Below, piece by piece: positions 1 to 8,524 of a stretch of 64,000 bases of DNA. Position numbers and translations under genes: made by a program. The number at the start of each line of letters is the position of its first letter. Position 1 is the first letter of the stretch. This DNA is from Streptomyces sp. SID8374. GTDB taxonomy: Bacteria; Actinomycetota; Actinomycetes; Streptomycetales; Streptomycetaceae. The notes below the pieces were generated by a model. It saw nothing but the letters and a program-made list of their open reading frames with translations, did no database searches and had not been told where the DNA came from. The DNA is taken from the NCBI RefSeq assembly GCF_009865135.1, contig NZ_WWGH01000001.1, positions 3,534,001-3,598,000 on the forward strand. The letters run 5' to 3'.

Positions 1-738
1 GCGGCCGCGCTCCGACTCCAGGTGCTCGCCCGCCTTGGCCGAGCGGGCGCTCTCCACGGTCGCGCCCGGGCGGTACTTGCCGGTGAGGAAGCCTGCGGCC
101 AGCGCGAAGTACGGTACGGCCGCGAGCCCGGCGCGGGCGGCGGTCTCCTGGAGCGGGCCCTCGTAGGTGTCCCGGGAGACCAGGTTGTAGTGCGGCTGGA
201 GGGCGACGTACCGGGCCAGGCCTTCGCGCTCGGAGAAGTCCAGGGACGCCTGGAGGCGCTCCGGGCTGATGTTGGAGGCGGCGATGTGGCGCACCTTGCC
301 GTCCTTCACCAGCTGGTCGAGGGCGGTGATGATCTCCTCGACCGGGACGGTCTCGTCGTCGAAGTGCGTGTAGTAGAGGTCGATGTGGTCGGTGCCGAGG
401 CGGCGCAGCGACTGCTCGGCCGCGGCCTTGATGGTGGTGGCGGAGAGCCCCTTGTAGTCGGGGTGGGCGCCGACCTTGGTGGCCACGACGATGTCGGAGC
501 GGTTGGAGCGCGAGGCGAGCCACTTGCCGATGACGGTCTCCGACTCGCCGCCGTGGTTGCCCTCGATCCAGGCGGTGTAGGCATCGGCGGTGTCGACGAA
601 ATTGCCGCCGGCCGCGGCGTACGCGTCGAGGACGGCGAAGGACTGGTCCTCGTCCGCCGTCCAGCCGAAGACGTTGCCGCCGAGGGAGAGGGGGAAGACC
701 TGGAGGTCGGAGCTGCCGAGGGTGCGCAGAGAAGTCAT
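1..738 (-). CDS. Aldo/keto reductase (C-terminus cut by window edge)
   Basis: NADPH-dependent aldo/keto reductase with a TIM-barrel fold. The 246 visible codons start at ATG 738 (MTSLRTLGSSDLQVFPLSLGG). The family tetrad is recognisable: Asp and Tyr in VDTADAYTAW, Lys in ATKVG, His in YYTHFDD. It resembles the soluble actinobacterial AKRs related to YghZ/YajO-type enzymes; the substrate cannot be told. Transcription runs leftward out of the window, so the C-terminal cofactor-binding part is missing because of the edge, not because the gene is broken. Confidence 0.9.
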   Translation of the reverse strand, partial: MTSLRTLGSSDLQVFPLSLGGNVFGWTADEDQSFAVLDAYAAAGGNFVDTADAYTAWIEGNHGGESETVIGKWLASRSNRSDIVVATKVGAHPDYKGLSATTIKAAAEQSLRRLGTDHIDLYYTHFDDETVPVEEIITALDQLVKDGKVRHIAASNISPERLQASLDFSEREGLARYVALQPHYNLVSRDTYEGPLQETAARAGLAAVPYFALAAGFLTGKYRPGATVESARSAKAGEHLESERGR

Positions 739-800
739 GTGGGTGTTCAACGACGGTGCCGGAGCCGGATATTCCATCCGCCCGCACTCCGCCGGAGAGA

Positions 801-842
801 CCGGCAGCCCTGACGTCGGGGGGTGAGCGTCAGGGCTGCCGG
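801..842 (-). terminator. Strong hairpin downstream of the M23 peptidase
   Basis: Perfect 15-bp inverted repeat (CCGGCAGCCCTGACG with its complement) around a 12-base loop. It lies between the 3' end of the M23 peptidase gene and the start of the aldo/keto reductase, so it probably terminates the former. Confidence 0.8.
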
Positions 843-894
843 GGTTTCGGGGTGGTGCGTACGCCCCTGCGAGGGGTGCGCACCTGCAAGGAGC

Positions 895-990
895 GCGGGA
901 CCCTCGGACGGAGCGGGACCCTCGGACGGATCAGGGATCCTCGGAGGGATCGGGGCTCCTCAGAGGGATCAGGGCTCCTCGGACGGATCA
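895..990. repeat. Short degenerate tandem repeats
   Basis: Five to six imperfect copies of a roughly 17 to 18-base unit around GGGA-CCTCGGACGGA-C/TCAG, between the M23 stop codon and the hairpin at 801. Non-coding. It looks like slippage-generated intergenic sequence. Confidence 0.7.
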
Positions 991-2031
991 GACGGAGAGG
1001 CCCTTGCTGTTCAGCCAGGCGGCCGGGTCCATGGCCGAGCCGCCGGCGGTGCGGACCTCCAGGTGGAGGTGGACGCCGGTCACGTTGCCGGTGGCGCCCA
1101 TGCGGCCGATGGTCTCGCCGGTGCTGACCTTCTGGCCGACCGAGACGTCGATCGAGGACTGGTGGGCGTACCAGATCTCCGTACCGTCCTCCAGCTGGAG
1201 GACCGTGCGGTAGCCGTATGAACCGGACCAGCCGGCCGACGTGATCGTGCCGCTGTGCACGGCCTTGAGCGGCGATCCGGCCGCCCCGGCGAAGTCCAGG
1301 CCGGTGTGCTGGCCCGAGGACCACATCGCGCCGGACTGACCGTAGGTCGAGGTGAGCGTGTACGACGAGGTGGGCAGGGTGTAGCTGGCGCGGAGCTTGG
1401 CGAGGCGCTCTTCCTCGGCCTTCTTCGCGGCCGCTTCCTCCGCCGCCTTCTTCTCCGCGGCGAGCTTGGCCTTGACCTCGGCCTCGGCCTCGTCCTGCTG
1501 CTTCTTCGCGTCGGCGGCGGCCTTCTCGGCCGCGGCCTTCTCCTCGGCGGCCTTGGCCTCGGCGTCGGCGCTGGCCTGCTGCTGCTCGGCCTGCTGGAGG
1601 ATGCGGGCGCGCAGGGCCTCACCGGCGTCGGTGGTGCCCTGGTCGGCCTCGGCGGTCGTGATGCCCGCGGTGGTGAGCGGGGCGGCGGTGACCGGGGCGG
1701 CCTCGGCCTCGTCGGACATGAAGGCCCCGACACCGGGAAGGGACTTGGCGTCGGGGAGGTTGTCCGCGATGGAATCGGGAAGGGAGATGGAGACCGGGGG
1801 CTTGGACTGGGCGGTGGCCATGCCACCCGCACCGACAGCCGCTATGACGCCGACCCCGAGGACCGTGGAGCTGCGGGCGAGGCCTCGCTGCTTGGCCACG
1901 CGGTGCTTGCCGCGCACGGGACGGACGGACTCCGCGGTGGGGTTCCACTCCTCCCACGTCCGCTCCGGACCACCGAGGCCATCGGCAGTGAAGGGTGACG
2001 GGGCCTCAGGGGCAGGCTTGTTGGACGCCAC
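988..2031 (-). CDS. Secreted M23 (LytM-type) peptidoglycan endopeptidase
   Basis: 347 aa, starting at GTG 2031 behind a good ribosome site (GAAAGGAG). A basic N-terminus (KHRVAKQRGLARSS) is followed by a hydrophobic segment (residues about 57-75), consistent with export. Next comes an Ala/Glu/Lys-rich coiled coil (about 140-205), then the C-terminal M23 domain with zinc ligands: H in GQHTGLDF, and HLHLEVR near the end. Such enzymes cut peptide cross-links in the cell wall. The coiled-coil plus M23 layout is that of Streptomyces hydrolases under c-di-AMP riboswitch control, and such a leader is present just upstream. Confidence 0.92.
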   Translation of the reverse strand: MASNKPAPEAPSPFTADGLGGPERTWEEWNPTAESVRPVRGKHRVAKQRGLARSSTVLGVGVIAAVGAGGMATAQSKPPVSISLPDSIADNLPDAKSLPGVGAFMSDEAEAAPVTAAPLTTAGITTAEADQGTTDAGEALRARILQQAEQQQASADAEAKAAEEKAAAEKAAADAKKQQDEAEAEVKAKLAAEKKAAEEAAAKKAEEERLAKLRASYTLPTSSYTLTSTYGQSGAMWSSGQHTGLDFAGAAGSPLKAVHSGTITSAGWSGSYGYRTVLQLEDGTEIWYAHQSSIDVSVGQKVSTGETIGRMGATGNVTGVHLHLEVRTAGGSAMDPAAWLNSKGLSV

Positions 2032-2039
2032 GTGGGCGC

Positions 2040-2230
2040 ACTCCTTTCCTTCCTTCTCGCCTACCGGGTTAGCTGACGGGTTCGGAGCAGGAAGGTCTCC
2101 TACGGACCCCTCCGCCTCTCACGAGACACAGGCGTCCGATTCACCCCATGTAGGTGGTTCCCCGGTTCCCTTGCGGGATTCGGCGCTCGCGCACGGCGCC
2201 GTCTCTGACGACGGCTGGGACGACCGCGCT
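2040..2230 (-). ncRNA. c-di-AMP riboswitch (ydaO/yuaA leader)
   Basis: On the minus strand just upstream of the M23 gene. The conserved 3' portion CAGCTAACCCGGTAGGC followed by GAGAAGGAAAGGA, and the upstream GAATCGGACGCC stretch, match the ydaO-class signature known upstream of Streptomyces cell-wall hydrolase genes (rpfA, M23 and NlpC/P60 types). The 5' boundary is approximate. Expected effect: high c-di-AMP stops expression of the hydrolase. Confidence 0.8.
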
Positions 2231-2405
2231 GCGTTATCGAACGTTAATAGACAGACGGGCCCGATTCCAAGCTGTTCCTGTTGATCATTAACGGCTCCGG
2301 CGGGAACTTACCGTCCACAAGCGGCCCGAATCGGACGACTTGACGACCCCTCGCCCACACCTCTTTTTCTGATGGTGTGTCAACTGTTATGCGGAGCGGC
2401 GCCCT

Positions 2406-3722
2406 TCAATTACGCACCGTGTCATCGCCCCGGCCGACGATCTTCACCGTCGTACGCCGCGGCGGCTGCCCCTCCGCCGGCCGGCTGACCGCGAGCAGCG
2501 CCATGTCGTCCGTCGACCGGCCCCCGGTGTGCAGCCGTACGTCGTCGGTGAGCGCCGAGAGCAGCTCCTCGGGGCCGGGGAAGATCCGGCCGCGCAGCCG
2601 GGCCGCCGGGTCGTAGAAGACCCCGTGCGCGTCCCGCGCCTCGGAGAGCCCGTCCGTGAAGGCGAGCAGCGTCGACCCCGGGGGCATCTCCCACTCGTCG
2701 GACCGGTCCGGCCACACCCCGAGGTCCATCCCCAGCGGCATCGCGGGCACGGACGGCGCCAGGACCTCCAGGGCCCCGTCCGCGTGCAGCAGGATCGGCT
2801 CGGGGTGGCCGCGGTTGACGAGGCGCAGCGAGGCCGAACCGGGCGGGATCTCGGCCAGTACGGCGGTGATGAACCCCTCCATGGCGTCCAGCCCGTACCG
2901 CCGCGTCCCCTCCCGCGCCAGCGCCCGCTCCAGCCGCTGCGCCACGCCCTCCAGGGACCGCTCCTGCTCGGCGGCCTCCCGGAACGCCCCGATGATCACC
3001 GCCACCGCCTCCACGGCGTCCAGCCCCTTGCCGCGCACATCGCCGACGACCAGGCGTACGCCGTACGGGGTGTCCGCCACCGCGAACAGGTCCCCGCCGA
3101 CGAACTCGTCCGCCTGCGCCGCCTCGTACCGCGCCGCCACCTGGAGCCCGCCGATCCGCTCCGCCGGGGTCGGCAGGACGGCCCGCATGGCGGTCTCCGC
3201 GATGACCCGCGCCGAGGCCAGCTGCTCGTTGCTGCGGCGCACGACCCCGTTGATGACGAGGGCCAGGGCCGCGGCGGTGAGGACCGTGATCATCTCGATG
3301 ACCGGGACGACCTGGGTGGACGTCCCGTCGGAGAGCCGCATCGCGATGACGGAGAGGACCGAGGCCACACCCGTACGGATGGTGCTGGCGAGCGAGAAGA
3401 AGGGCGCGGCGATCAGCGGCGCGGCCACGAACAGGGGCACGGCGGTGAAGTTGGGCGGGGCGAGCGAGTCGAAGAGGAGCCCGCCGCCGATCAGCAGCAC
3501 CGGCAGCAGCCGGACGAACCGCCGGGTGCCCCGGTTCTGGGCCACCACCGGCTTCCCGCGCCCCGCAGACCCTCCCGGCTTCCCGCGCCCGGCGGAACTT
3601 CCCGGCTTCCCTCGCCCCGCGGAACCTCCCGGGGAGCCGGACCTGCCCCGCCCGGAGCCGGACAGCCCGCGCCCCGGGAGGCCGAAGCTCCCCGTCACGC
3701 GTCCGCGCCCCTTCTCCGCCAT
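2406..3722 (-). CDS. Membrane PP2C/SpoIIE-type serine phosphatase
   Basis: 438 aa from ATG 3722, chosen because GGTGGGG lies just before it; a GTG at 3755 adds 11 residues but has no ribosome site. The N-terminus is a Gly/Arg/Pro-rich stretch containing a tandem repeat (GSAGRGKP-like, three copies). It is followed by about four membrane segments (residues about 85-185) and a SpoIIE/RsbU catalytic domain with the metal-binding motifs DEFVGGDLF, VGDVRGKG and LAFTDGLSEARD. Family role: dephosphorylates anti-anti-sigma factors. No sensor domain is visible outside the membrane part, and no partner gene is adjacent. Confidence 0.88.
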   Translation of the reverse strand: MAEKGRGRVTGSFGLPGRGLSGSGRGRSGSPGGSAGRGKPGSSAGRGKPGGSAGRGKPVVAQNRGTRRFVRLLPVLLIGGGLLFDSLAPPNFTAVPLFVAAPLIAAPFFSLASTIRTGVASVLSVIAMRLSDGTSTQVVPVIEMITVLTAAALALVINGVVRRSNEQLASARVIAETAMRAVLPTPAERIGGLQVAARYEAAQADEFVGGDLFAVADTPYGVRLVVGDVRGKGLDAVEAVAVIIGAFREAAEQERSLEGVAQRLERALAREGTRRYGLDAMEGFITAVLAEIPPGSASLRLVNRGHPEPILLHADGALEVLAPSVPAMPLGMDLGVWPDRSDEWEMPPGSTLLAFTDGLSEARDAHGVFYDPAARLRGRIFPGPEELLSALTDDVRLHTGGRSTDDMALLAVSRPAEGQPPRRTTVKIVGRGDDTVRN

Positions 3723-3867
3723 CCCCACCTGTGCACTCCTGCCCGGTCCGGCCACGGCTGCGGACGGTACCGCGCCCCGTCCAGGCTTCCCGGAGCCGCG
3801 CCGTGCGGCGACTCGTCGTCGGCCAAATAGGGGGAAAAAGCGGCCGGGAACCCCTGCGCTCCCCTGG

Positions 3868-4614
3868 TCAGCCGGAGAGCCGTTGTTCCGCGTAGATCGT
3901 CAGTGCATCCCGTACGAAGGCGGCGGTGCCGTCCCCGTAGCGATCGTAGTTCTTTCCGAAGCGCGGATCGGCGACATACATCTCGCCGAGCCCGATGACG
4001 TACGACCGGCTGGGAGCGACCGTCGTGGACAGCCACGCACAGTGCCGCCGAGCGATCCCCTGCGCTTCCTCGCTGTCGGCACGGACCCTGGCCTCCCTGG
4101 CCCGCCCCCAGTCCCGCGCGATGGCGTCGTGCTCGTCCCGGAATGCCTGCTTCCCGGCCTCCCCGAGCGAACGCCACCACCGGTCGCCCTTCTCGTACGC
4201 CTCACGCCCCCAGCGCTCGGTCACCTCCCGCTCATGAGCGGTGTGGTCGAACCCGTCGAACACTTCCTCGGCCATGAGTTCCCTCCCCTCCTGCGTCTTG
4301 TGGAGAGTGGTCCGCACCGAGGCGATCTGCCGCCCGATGCGCTCCTGTTCCTGTTCGAGCAGGAGCAGATGCGCCCGCAACGCCACGGCCGTGTCCCGCT
4401 GCCCTTCGAGCACCCCCTTGATGGCGGGCAGGGACAGCCCCAGCCCCCGCAGCAGCAGGATGCGCTGCAACCGGACGAGGGCGTCCTGGTCGTAGTAGCG
4501 GTAGCCGTTGCTCCCGACCCGGCTCGGCGTGAGGAGACCGAGGTCCCCGTAGTGCCGGAGCGTGCGGCTCGTGGTGCCGGCCCTTCTGGCGATTTCCTGG
4601 ATGGACCACTCCAT
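3868..4614 (-). CDS. MerR-family regulator with TipAS-like C-terminal domain
   Basis: 248 aa. N-terminal MerR winged helix (SIQEIARRAGTTSRTLRHYG, residues about 4-70), then a coiled coil (about 75-120), then a TipAS-type domain (about 130-245) with the typical GIARRHCAWL and GLGEMYVADPRFGKNYD stretches. TipA proteins bind thiopeptides and other ligands and activate drug-response promoters. No TipAS-type Cys is seen at the usual covalent position, so the ligand is unknown. Monocistronic. Confidence 0.9.
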   Translation of the reverse strand: MEWSIQEIARRAGTTSRTLRHYGDLGLLTPSRVGSNGYRYYDQDALVRLQRILLLRGLGLSLPAIKGVLEGQRDTAVALRAHLLLLEQEQERIGRQIASVRTTLHKTQEGRELMAEEVFDGFDHTAHEREVTERWGREAYEKGDRWWRSLGEAGKQAFRDEHDAIARDWGRAREARVRADSEEAQGIARRHCAWLSTTVAPSRSYVIGLGEMYVADPRFGKNYDRYGDGTAAFVRDALTIYAEQRLSG

Positions 4615-4682
4615 GCCGGAAACGCTAGATCTTTACGCTGCGTCAAGGTCAAGCCGGAAAGCGTCGGGCTCCGGAAACGACT

Positions 4683-4722
4683 CAGGCCCGGCACGCGATC
4701 AGTGATCTGCGTACCGGGCCTG
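4683..4722 (-). terminator. Hairpin after tRNA-fMet
   Basis: Inverted repeat with CAGGCCCGG and CCGGGCCTG arms, extended inward by ACGC/GCGT. It begins about 10 bases beyond the mature tRNA 3' end. Confidence 0.75.
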
Positions 4723-4731
4723 GATCTTCAG

Positions 4732-4805
4732 TAGCGGGGACAGGATTTGAACCTGCGACCTCTGGGTTATGAGCCCAGCGAGCTACCGAGCTGCTCCACC
4801 CCGCG
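4732..4805 (-). tRNA. Initiator tRNA-fMet (CAT)
   Basis: 74 nt without encoded CCA. Initiator features: an unpaired 1-72 position at the acceptor end (C against U) and three consecutive G-C pairs closing the anticodon stem (GGG-CTCATAA-CCC). Confidence 0.95.
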
Positions 4806-4913
4806 TCGGTAAACACCACTCTACGCCATCGGAGCGGCCACTCCGACCACACCCCGTTGCGGGGTCGGCGGGGTCAGCCGGTGCGATGGCGCTGGAGCCA
4901 GCGCCCGATTGAG

Positions 4914-5536
4914 CGTCACCGCCAAGCACCCCCACCGCCACGTGGACGTCGAAGGCGTCCGGGTCTTCTACCGCGAGTCGGTCCCCGACCGCCCGACGCC
5001 CCGGCCCTCCTGCTGCTGCACGTCTTCCCGTCGGCCTCGCACCAGTTCCGGCGCCTGAGCGACGCGATGGGCACCACACCACCGGCTGATCGCGCCGGAC
5101 TACCCGGGCTTCGGCCACACGGAGGCCCCCGCCGGCTTCACGTACTCCTTCGACCGCCTCGCCGACATCACCGAGGGCTTCACGGAACGGCTCGGCCTGA
5201 CCCGCTTCGTGCTGTACGTCTTCGACTTCGGCGCCCCCGTCGGCTCCCGGCTGGCCCTGCGCCACCCGGAGCGGATTGCGGGCCCGGTCGTCGACTACCA
5301 CCGCGACGTGGAGCAGTACCCGCACTGGCAGACCTGGCTACGCGAGCACACCCCGCCCACCCTGATCACCTGGGCCGCAACGACCCGTTCTTCCCGGAGC
5401 CCGGGGCCCGCGCCTACCTGCGCGACGTACCCGACGCCGAACTCCACCTGTTCGACACGGGCCACTTCGCCCTGGAGGACCAACTGCCCGCCATCGCACC
5501 GCTGATCGCGGTTCCTGGACCGGGTGTGGGGGTGAG
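4914..5536 (+). pseudogene. Degraded alpha/beta-hydrolase
   Basis: Pieces of an alpha/beta-hydrolase appear in successive reading frames: [17 protein letters not shown], then [17 protein letters not shown], then [18 protein letters not shown] and [21 protein letters not shown], then [12 protein letters not shown], then [16 protein letters not shown] and a terminal DTGHFALED. At least three frameshifts are needed (near 4990, 5085 and 5370). The segment between GPVVDYHRD and QYPHWQTW is much shorter than in relatives, implying an internal deletion of the lid. The nucleophile elbow reads YVFDFGAP, so even the catalytic site looks altered. It sits between two tRNA genes. Confidence 0.8.
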
Positions 5537-5542
5537 AACGCC

Positions 5543-5582
5543 GAAGCGCCCCCGCCCGGGCAGAACCGGATGGGGGCGCTTC
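5543..5582 (-). terminator. Hairpin after tRNA-Lys
   Basis: Perfect 11-bp arms GAAGCGCCCCC/GGGGGCGCTTC, downstream of tRNA-Lys in its direction of transcription. Confidence 0.8.
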
Positions 5583-5619
5583 CTCGCATGTCACGGGCGT
5601 ACGCCCGGTGCCGTGTCGG

Positions 5620-5693
5620 TAGGCCGTGTGGGACTCGAACCCACAACCAACGGATTAAAAGTCCGCTGCTCTGACCAATTGAGCTAACGGCCC
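5620..5693 (-). tRNA. tRNA-Lys (TTT)
   Basis: 74 nt cloverleaf with anticodon loop CTTTTAA. The acceptor pairs GGGCCGT with ACGGCCT (a G-U wobble at 1-72). The T-loop GGTTCGAGTCC is normal. CCA is not encoded. Confidence 0.95.
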
Positions 5694-5851
5694 CTGCAAC
5701 ATCACCCACGAGCATAGCCCGCCCGATCCCAGCAGCCGATCCGGTATCGGTGTCGGGCCCTGTCACGCCCCGGTCACGCCCCTGTCACGCCCCCGTCGCG
5801 TCCCTTTCGCGCCGGTTCGCGCCCCTGTGGGGGCGGCGCGGGGAACAGCAA

Positions 5852-5897
5852 CAGGGCCCGTACGTCACCGAGTCGGTTCGGTGGCGTACGGGCCCTG
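5852..5897 (-). terminator. Hairpin after the DEAD-box helicase gene
   Basis: CAGGGCCCGTACG and CGTACGGGCCCTG arms (13 bp, extended by CACC/GGTG), about 50 bases past the helicase stop codon. Confidence 0.85.
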
Positions 5898-5945
5898 CCG
5901 GTCTGTCAGGCGGACCTGGCCGGCCGGGAAGCGGCCGGTGCGGGG

Positions 5946-8315
5946 TCAGCCGTTGCGCTTCCAGCGCGGCTTGTCGTCGCGGCGGCCGAAGGTGCCGGTG
6001 TTGGTACCGGTGTTGGCGCCGCGGTGGTCGTCACGACGGCCGGTCGGGCGGTCGCTGCCACCCGAGCGGAAGCCGCCCGCGGGGCGGTCGTCGCGGCGGT
6101 CGCGGTTGAACGGGCGGTCGCTGCCGCCGGAGCGGAAGCCACCCGAGGGGCGCTCGTCACGGCGGTCGCGGTTGAACGACGGGCGGTCGTTGTCACGACG
6201 CTCGAACGGACGGCCACCACGGTCGTCGCGACGGTCACCGCCACCCGAGCGGAAGCCACCGGTCGGGCGGTCGCCGCCGGAGCGGAAGCCGCCGGAGGGG
6301 CGGTCATCGCGGCGGTCGCGGTTGAACGACGGGCGGTCGTTGTCACGACGCTCGAACGGACGGCCACCACGGTCGTCGCGACGGTCGCCACCACCGGAGC
6401 GGAAGCCACCCGAGGGGCGCTCGTCGCGGCGGTCGCGGTTGAACGACGGGCGGTCGTTGTCACGACGCTCGAACGGACGGCCACCACGGTCGTCGCGACG
6501 GTCGCCACCACCGGAGCGGAAGCCACCGGACGGGCGGTCGTCGCGGCGGTCGTTGCCGCCTCGGTAGCCGCCACGGTCGCCACCGCGGTTGTCGCGGCGC
6601 TCGTAGTTGCCCCGCTCGTCGCGGCGCTGCTCTTCGCGGGCGGCCGGCTGCTCGGGGACGGAGATGGCGGCCACCAGGGCGGCCTCCGCCTCGGCGGTGA
6701 CCTCGGCCACCGCTGCCTCCGGGTCGTCGCCCCGCTCGCGCGCGGCACGGGCGACCAGGCGGTCGGCCTCCTCGCGCAGCTCCACGGCGCGGCGCTGGAC
6801 GCGCTCCAGCTGCTTCGTCAGGTCGGCGGCCTCGCGCTCGGCCTGCTTGGCGGCGTTGTTCGCGGAGTCGGCCTGGACCTCGGTGAGCGAACGGGCGCCG
6901 GTGATCTCGGCGACCTCCGGCTCGAAGACGCCCGCGCCCTGGACGATGTGGCGCGAGGCGTCGACGCCCGCGTCCTCCATCAGGCGGAAGATCTGGCGGC
7001 GCTGGTGCGGCAGCGCCAGCGAGACGACGACACCGGACTTGCCGGCCCGGGCGGTACGGCCCGAGCGGTGCAGGTAGTCCTTGTGGTCACCGGCCGGGTC
7101 CACGTTCAGGACCAGGTCGATGCCGTCCACGTGGATACCGCGGGCGGCCACGTCGGTCGCGACGAGCGCGTTGACGTAACCCTTCTTGAAGTCCTCCAGG
7201 ACCCGCGTACGGGCGCCCTGGGTCATGCCGCCGTGCAGCGCGTCGGCCTTCACGCCGGACTCGATGAGCTGCTCGGCGATGCGGTCGGCGCCCAGCTGGG
7301 TGCGGACGAAGATGATCGTGCGGCCCTTGCGGGCGGCGATGGCGGAGGTGACCGGCGCCTTGTCCTTCGGCTTCACGACGAGGACGTGGTGCGACATGGT
7401 CGTGACGTTGCCCTGGGCGCTGTCGACCTCGTGCGTCACCGGGTTGGAGAGGTAGCGCTTGACCAGCGTGCCGATCTCGTTCTCCATGGTGGCGGAGAAG
7501 AGCATCCGCTGCCCCCCACCGGGGATCTGGTCCAGCAGCTCGGTGACCTCGGGCAGGAAGCCCAGGTCGGACATCTGGTCGGCCTCGTCGAGGACGGCGA
7601 CCTGGACGTTCTCCAGGGAGCAGGCGCCACGGTTGATGATGTCGCGCAGCCGGCCCGGGGTGGCGACGAGGACGTCGACACCGCGCTCCAGCGCGTAGAT
7701 CTGGTTGCCCATCGACGTACCGCCGCAGACGACCTTCATCTTGAGGCCGAGCACGTCGCCGTACGGCTGGAGGGCGTCCGCGACCTGCATCGCGAGCTCA
7801 CGGGTCGGGGTGAGGATGATGCCGCGCGGCTTCTTCTTCTCGGTGGTGCCACCGGAGAGCGTGGCCAGCAGCGGCAGGCCGAAGGAGAGCGTCTTGCCGG
7901 AGCCCGTACGGCCACGGCCGAGGATGTCCTTGCCGGCCAGGGCGTCCGGGATGGTCGCCGCCTGGATCGGGAAGGGGGCGGTCACACCGTTCTGCGCGAG
8001 CTTGCGGACGATGCCGTCGGGCAGGCCCAGGTCGCCGAAGGTGACGGTCGGCTCGGCGTCGGTCTCCGCCACGGGAGCCTCGTCCGTCTCGGCCTCGGCG
8101 GCGGCCTCGGTCTTGGCGGGCGCCTCGGTCGGCTTGTCCTCGGTGATGAAGTCGGCGACGGACTTCTCGGCCGCCTTCTCGGCCACCGGAGCCTTCTCGG
8201 CTGCGGTGGTGGCGCCGGCGGGGGCCTCGGTCACAGCGGCCTCGACGAGCTCGGTGAGCTCGGCGTTGTCGATGTTCTCGGGCATGACGGTGTGGTCAGA
8301 ACTGGAAATTGACAT
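5946..8315 (-). CDS. DEAD-box RNA helicase with repetitive Arg/Gly/Asp tail
   Basis: 789 aa from ATG 8315 (MSISSSDHTVMPEN); GGAAGG lies 13 bases upstream. ATG 8285 is an alternative without a ribosome site. An acidic, Ala/Glu-rich N-terminus of about 90 residues precedes the core: Q-motif (FGDLGLPDGIV..PFPIQ), motif I GRTGSGKT, TPTRELA, DEAD, SAT and HRSGRTARAG. After residue 470 a coiled coil is followed by a long low-complexity tail with near-identical blocks of FRSGGGDRRDDRGGRPFERR and NDRPSFNRDRRD. ATP-dependent RNA unwinding, probably in cold adaptation, ribosome assembly or RNA decay; the tail is of the type that binds RNA and drives condensation. Confidence 0.93.
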   Translation of the reverse strand: MSISSSDHTVMPENIDNAELTELVEAAVTEAPAGATTAAEKAPVAEKAAEKSVADFITEDKPTEAPAKTEAAAEAETDEAPVAETDAEPTVTFGDLGLPDGIVRKLAQNGVTAPFPIQAATIPDALAGKDILGRGRTGSGKTLSFGLPLLATLSGGTTEKKKPRGIILTPTRELAMQVADALQPYGDVLGLKMKVVCGGTSMGNQIYALERGVDVLVATPGRLRDIINRGACSLENVQVAVLDEADQMSDLGFLPEVTELLDQIPGGGQRMLFSATMENEIGTLVKRYLSNPVTHEVDSAQGNVTTMSHHVLVVKPKDKAPVTSAIAARKGRTIIFVRTQLGADRIAEQLIESGVKADALHGGMTQGARTRVLEDFKKGYVNALVATDVAARGIHVDGIDLVLNVDPAGDHKDYLHRSGRTARAGKSGVVVSLALPHQRRQIFRLMEDAGVDASRHIVQGAGVFEPEVAEITGARSLTEVQADSANNAAKQAEREAADLTKQLERVQRRAVELREEADRLVARAARERGDDPEAAVAEVTAEAEAALVAAISVPEQPAAREEQRRDERGNYERRDNRGGDRGGYRGGNDRRDDRPSGGFRSGGGDRRDDRGGRPFERRDNDRPSFNRDRRDERPSGGFRSGGGDRRDDRGGRPFERRDNDRPSFNRDRRDDRPSGGFRSGGDRPTGGFRSGGGDRRDDRGGRPFERRDNDRPSFNRDRRDERPSGGFRSGGSDRPFNRDRRDDRPAGGFRSGGSDRPTGRRDDHRGANTGTNTGTFGRRDDKPRWKRNG
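6080..6545 (-). repeat. In-frame tandem repeats coding the helicase tail
   Basis: Three to four near-identical units of roughly 105 to 150 bases, each coding FRSGG-DRRDDRGGRPFERRDNDRPSFNRDRRD-type blocks. Stretches between units (for example around 6165-6240, 6315-6390 and 6430-6505) are almost base-for-base identical, indicating recent duplication and copy-number instability. Confidence 0.85.
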
Positions 8316-8524
8316 GCGAAATGCGAAACCTTCCGGAGTCTCGGCACGCGCCCGTAACTCCGTGATTCGCAATTTCGACCGCCTCAATGCGGTCCAGCCA
8401 CGGCAAGGGAGAGTACGCGCCACACGGCGCTCTTCTGTGTCGGCGCCGGGCAATGGGATCAAACGATCTACCACCATACGCACCCTCACCCGCATTGCGC
8501 AACCCGGCCCCCTCCCGCCTCCGG

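Noticed and set aside
22..813. Long plus-strand open frame over the aldo/keto reductase
   Set aside because: Gly/Val/Arg-rich antisense shadow without a ribosome site; the minus strand codes a clear enzyme.
6024..8312. 762-codon plus-strand frame opposite the DEAD-box helicase
   Set aside because: Pure Val/Ala/Arg/Gly shadow; helicase motifs are complete on the other strand.
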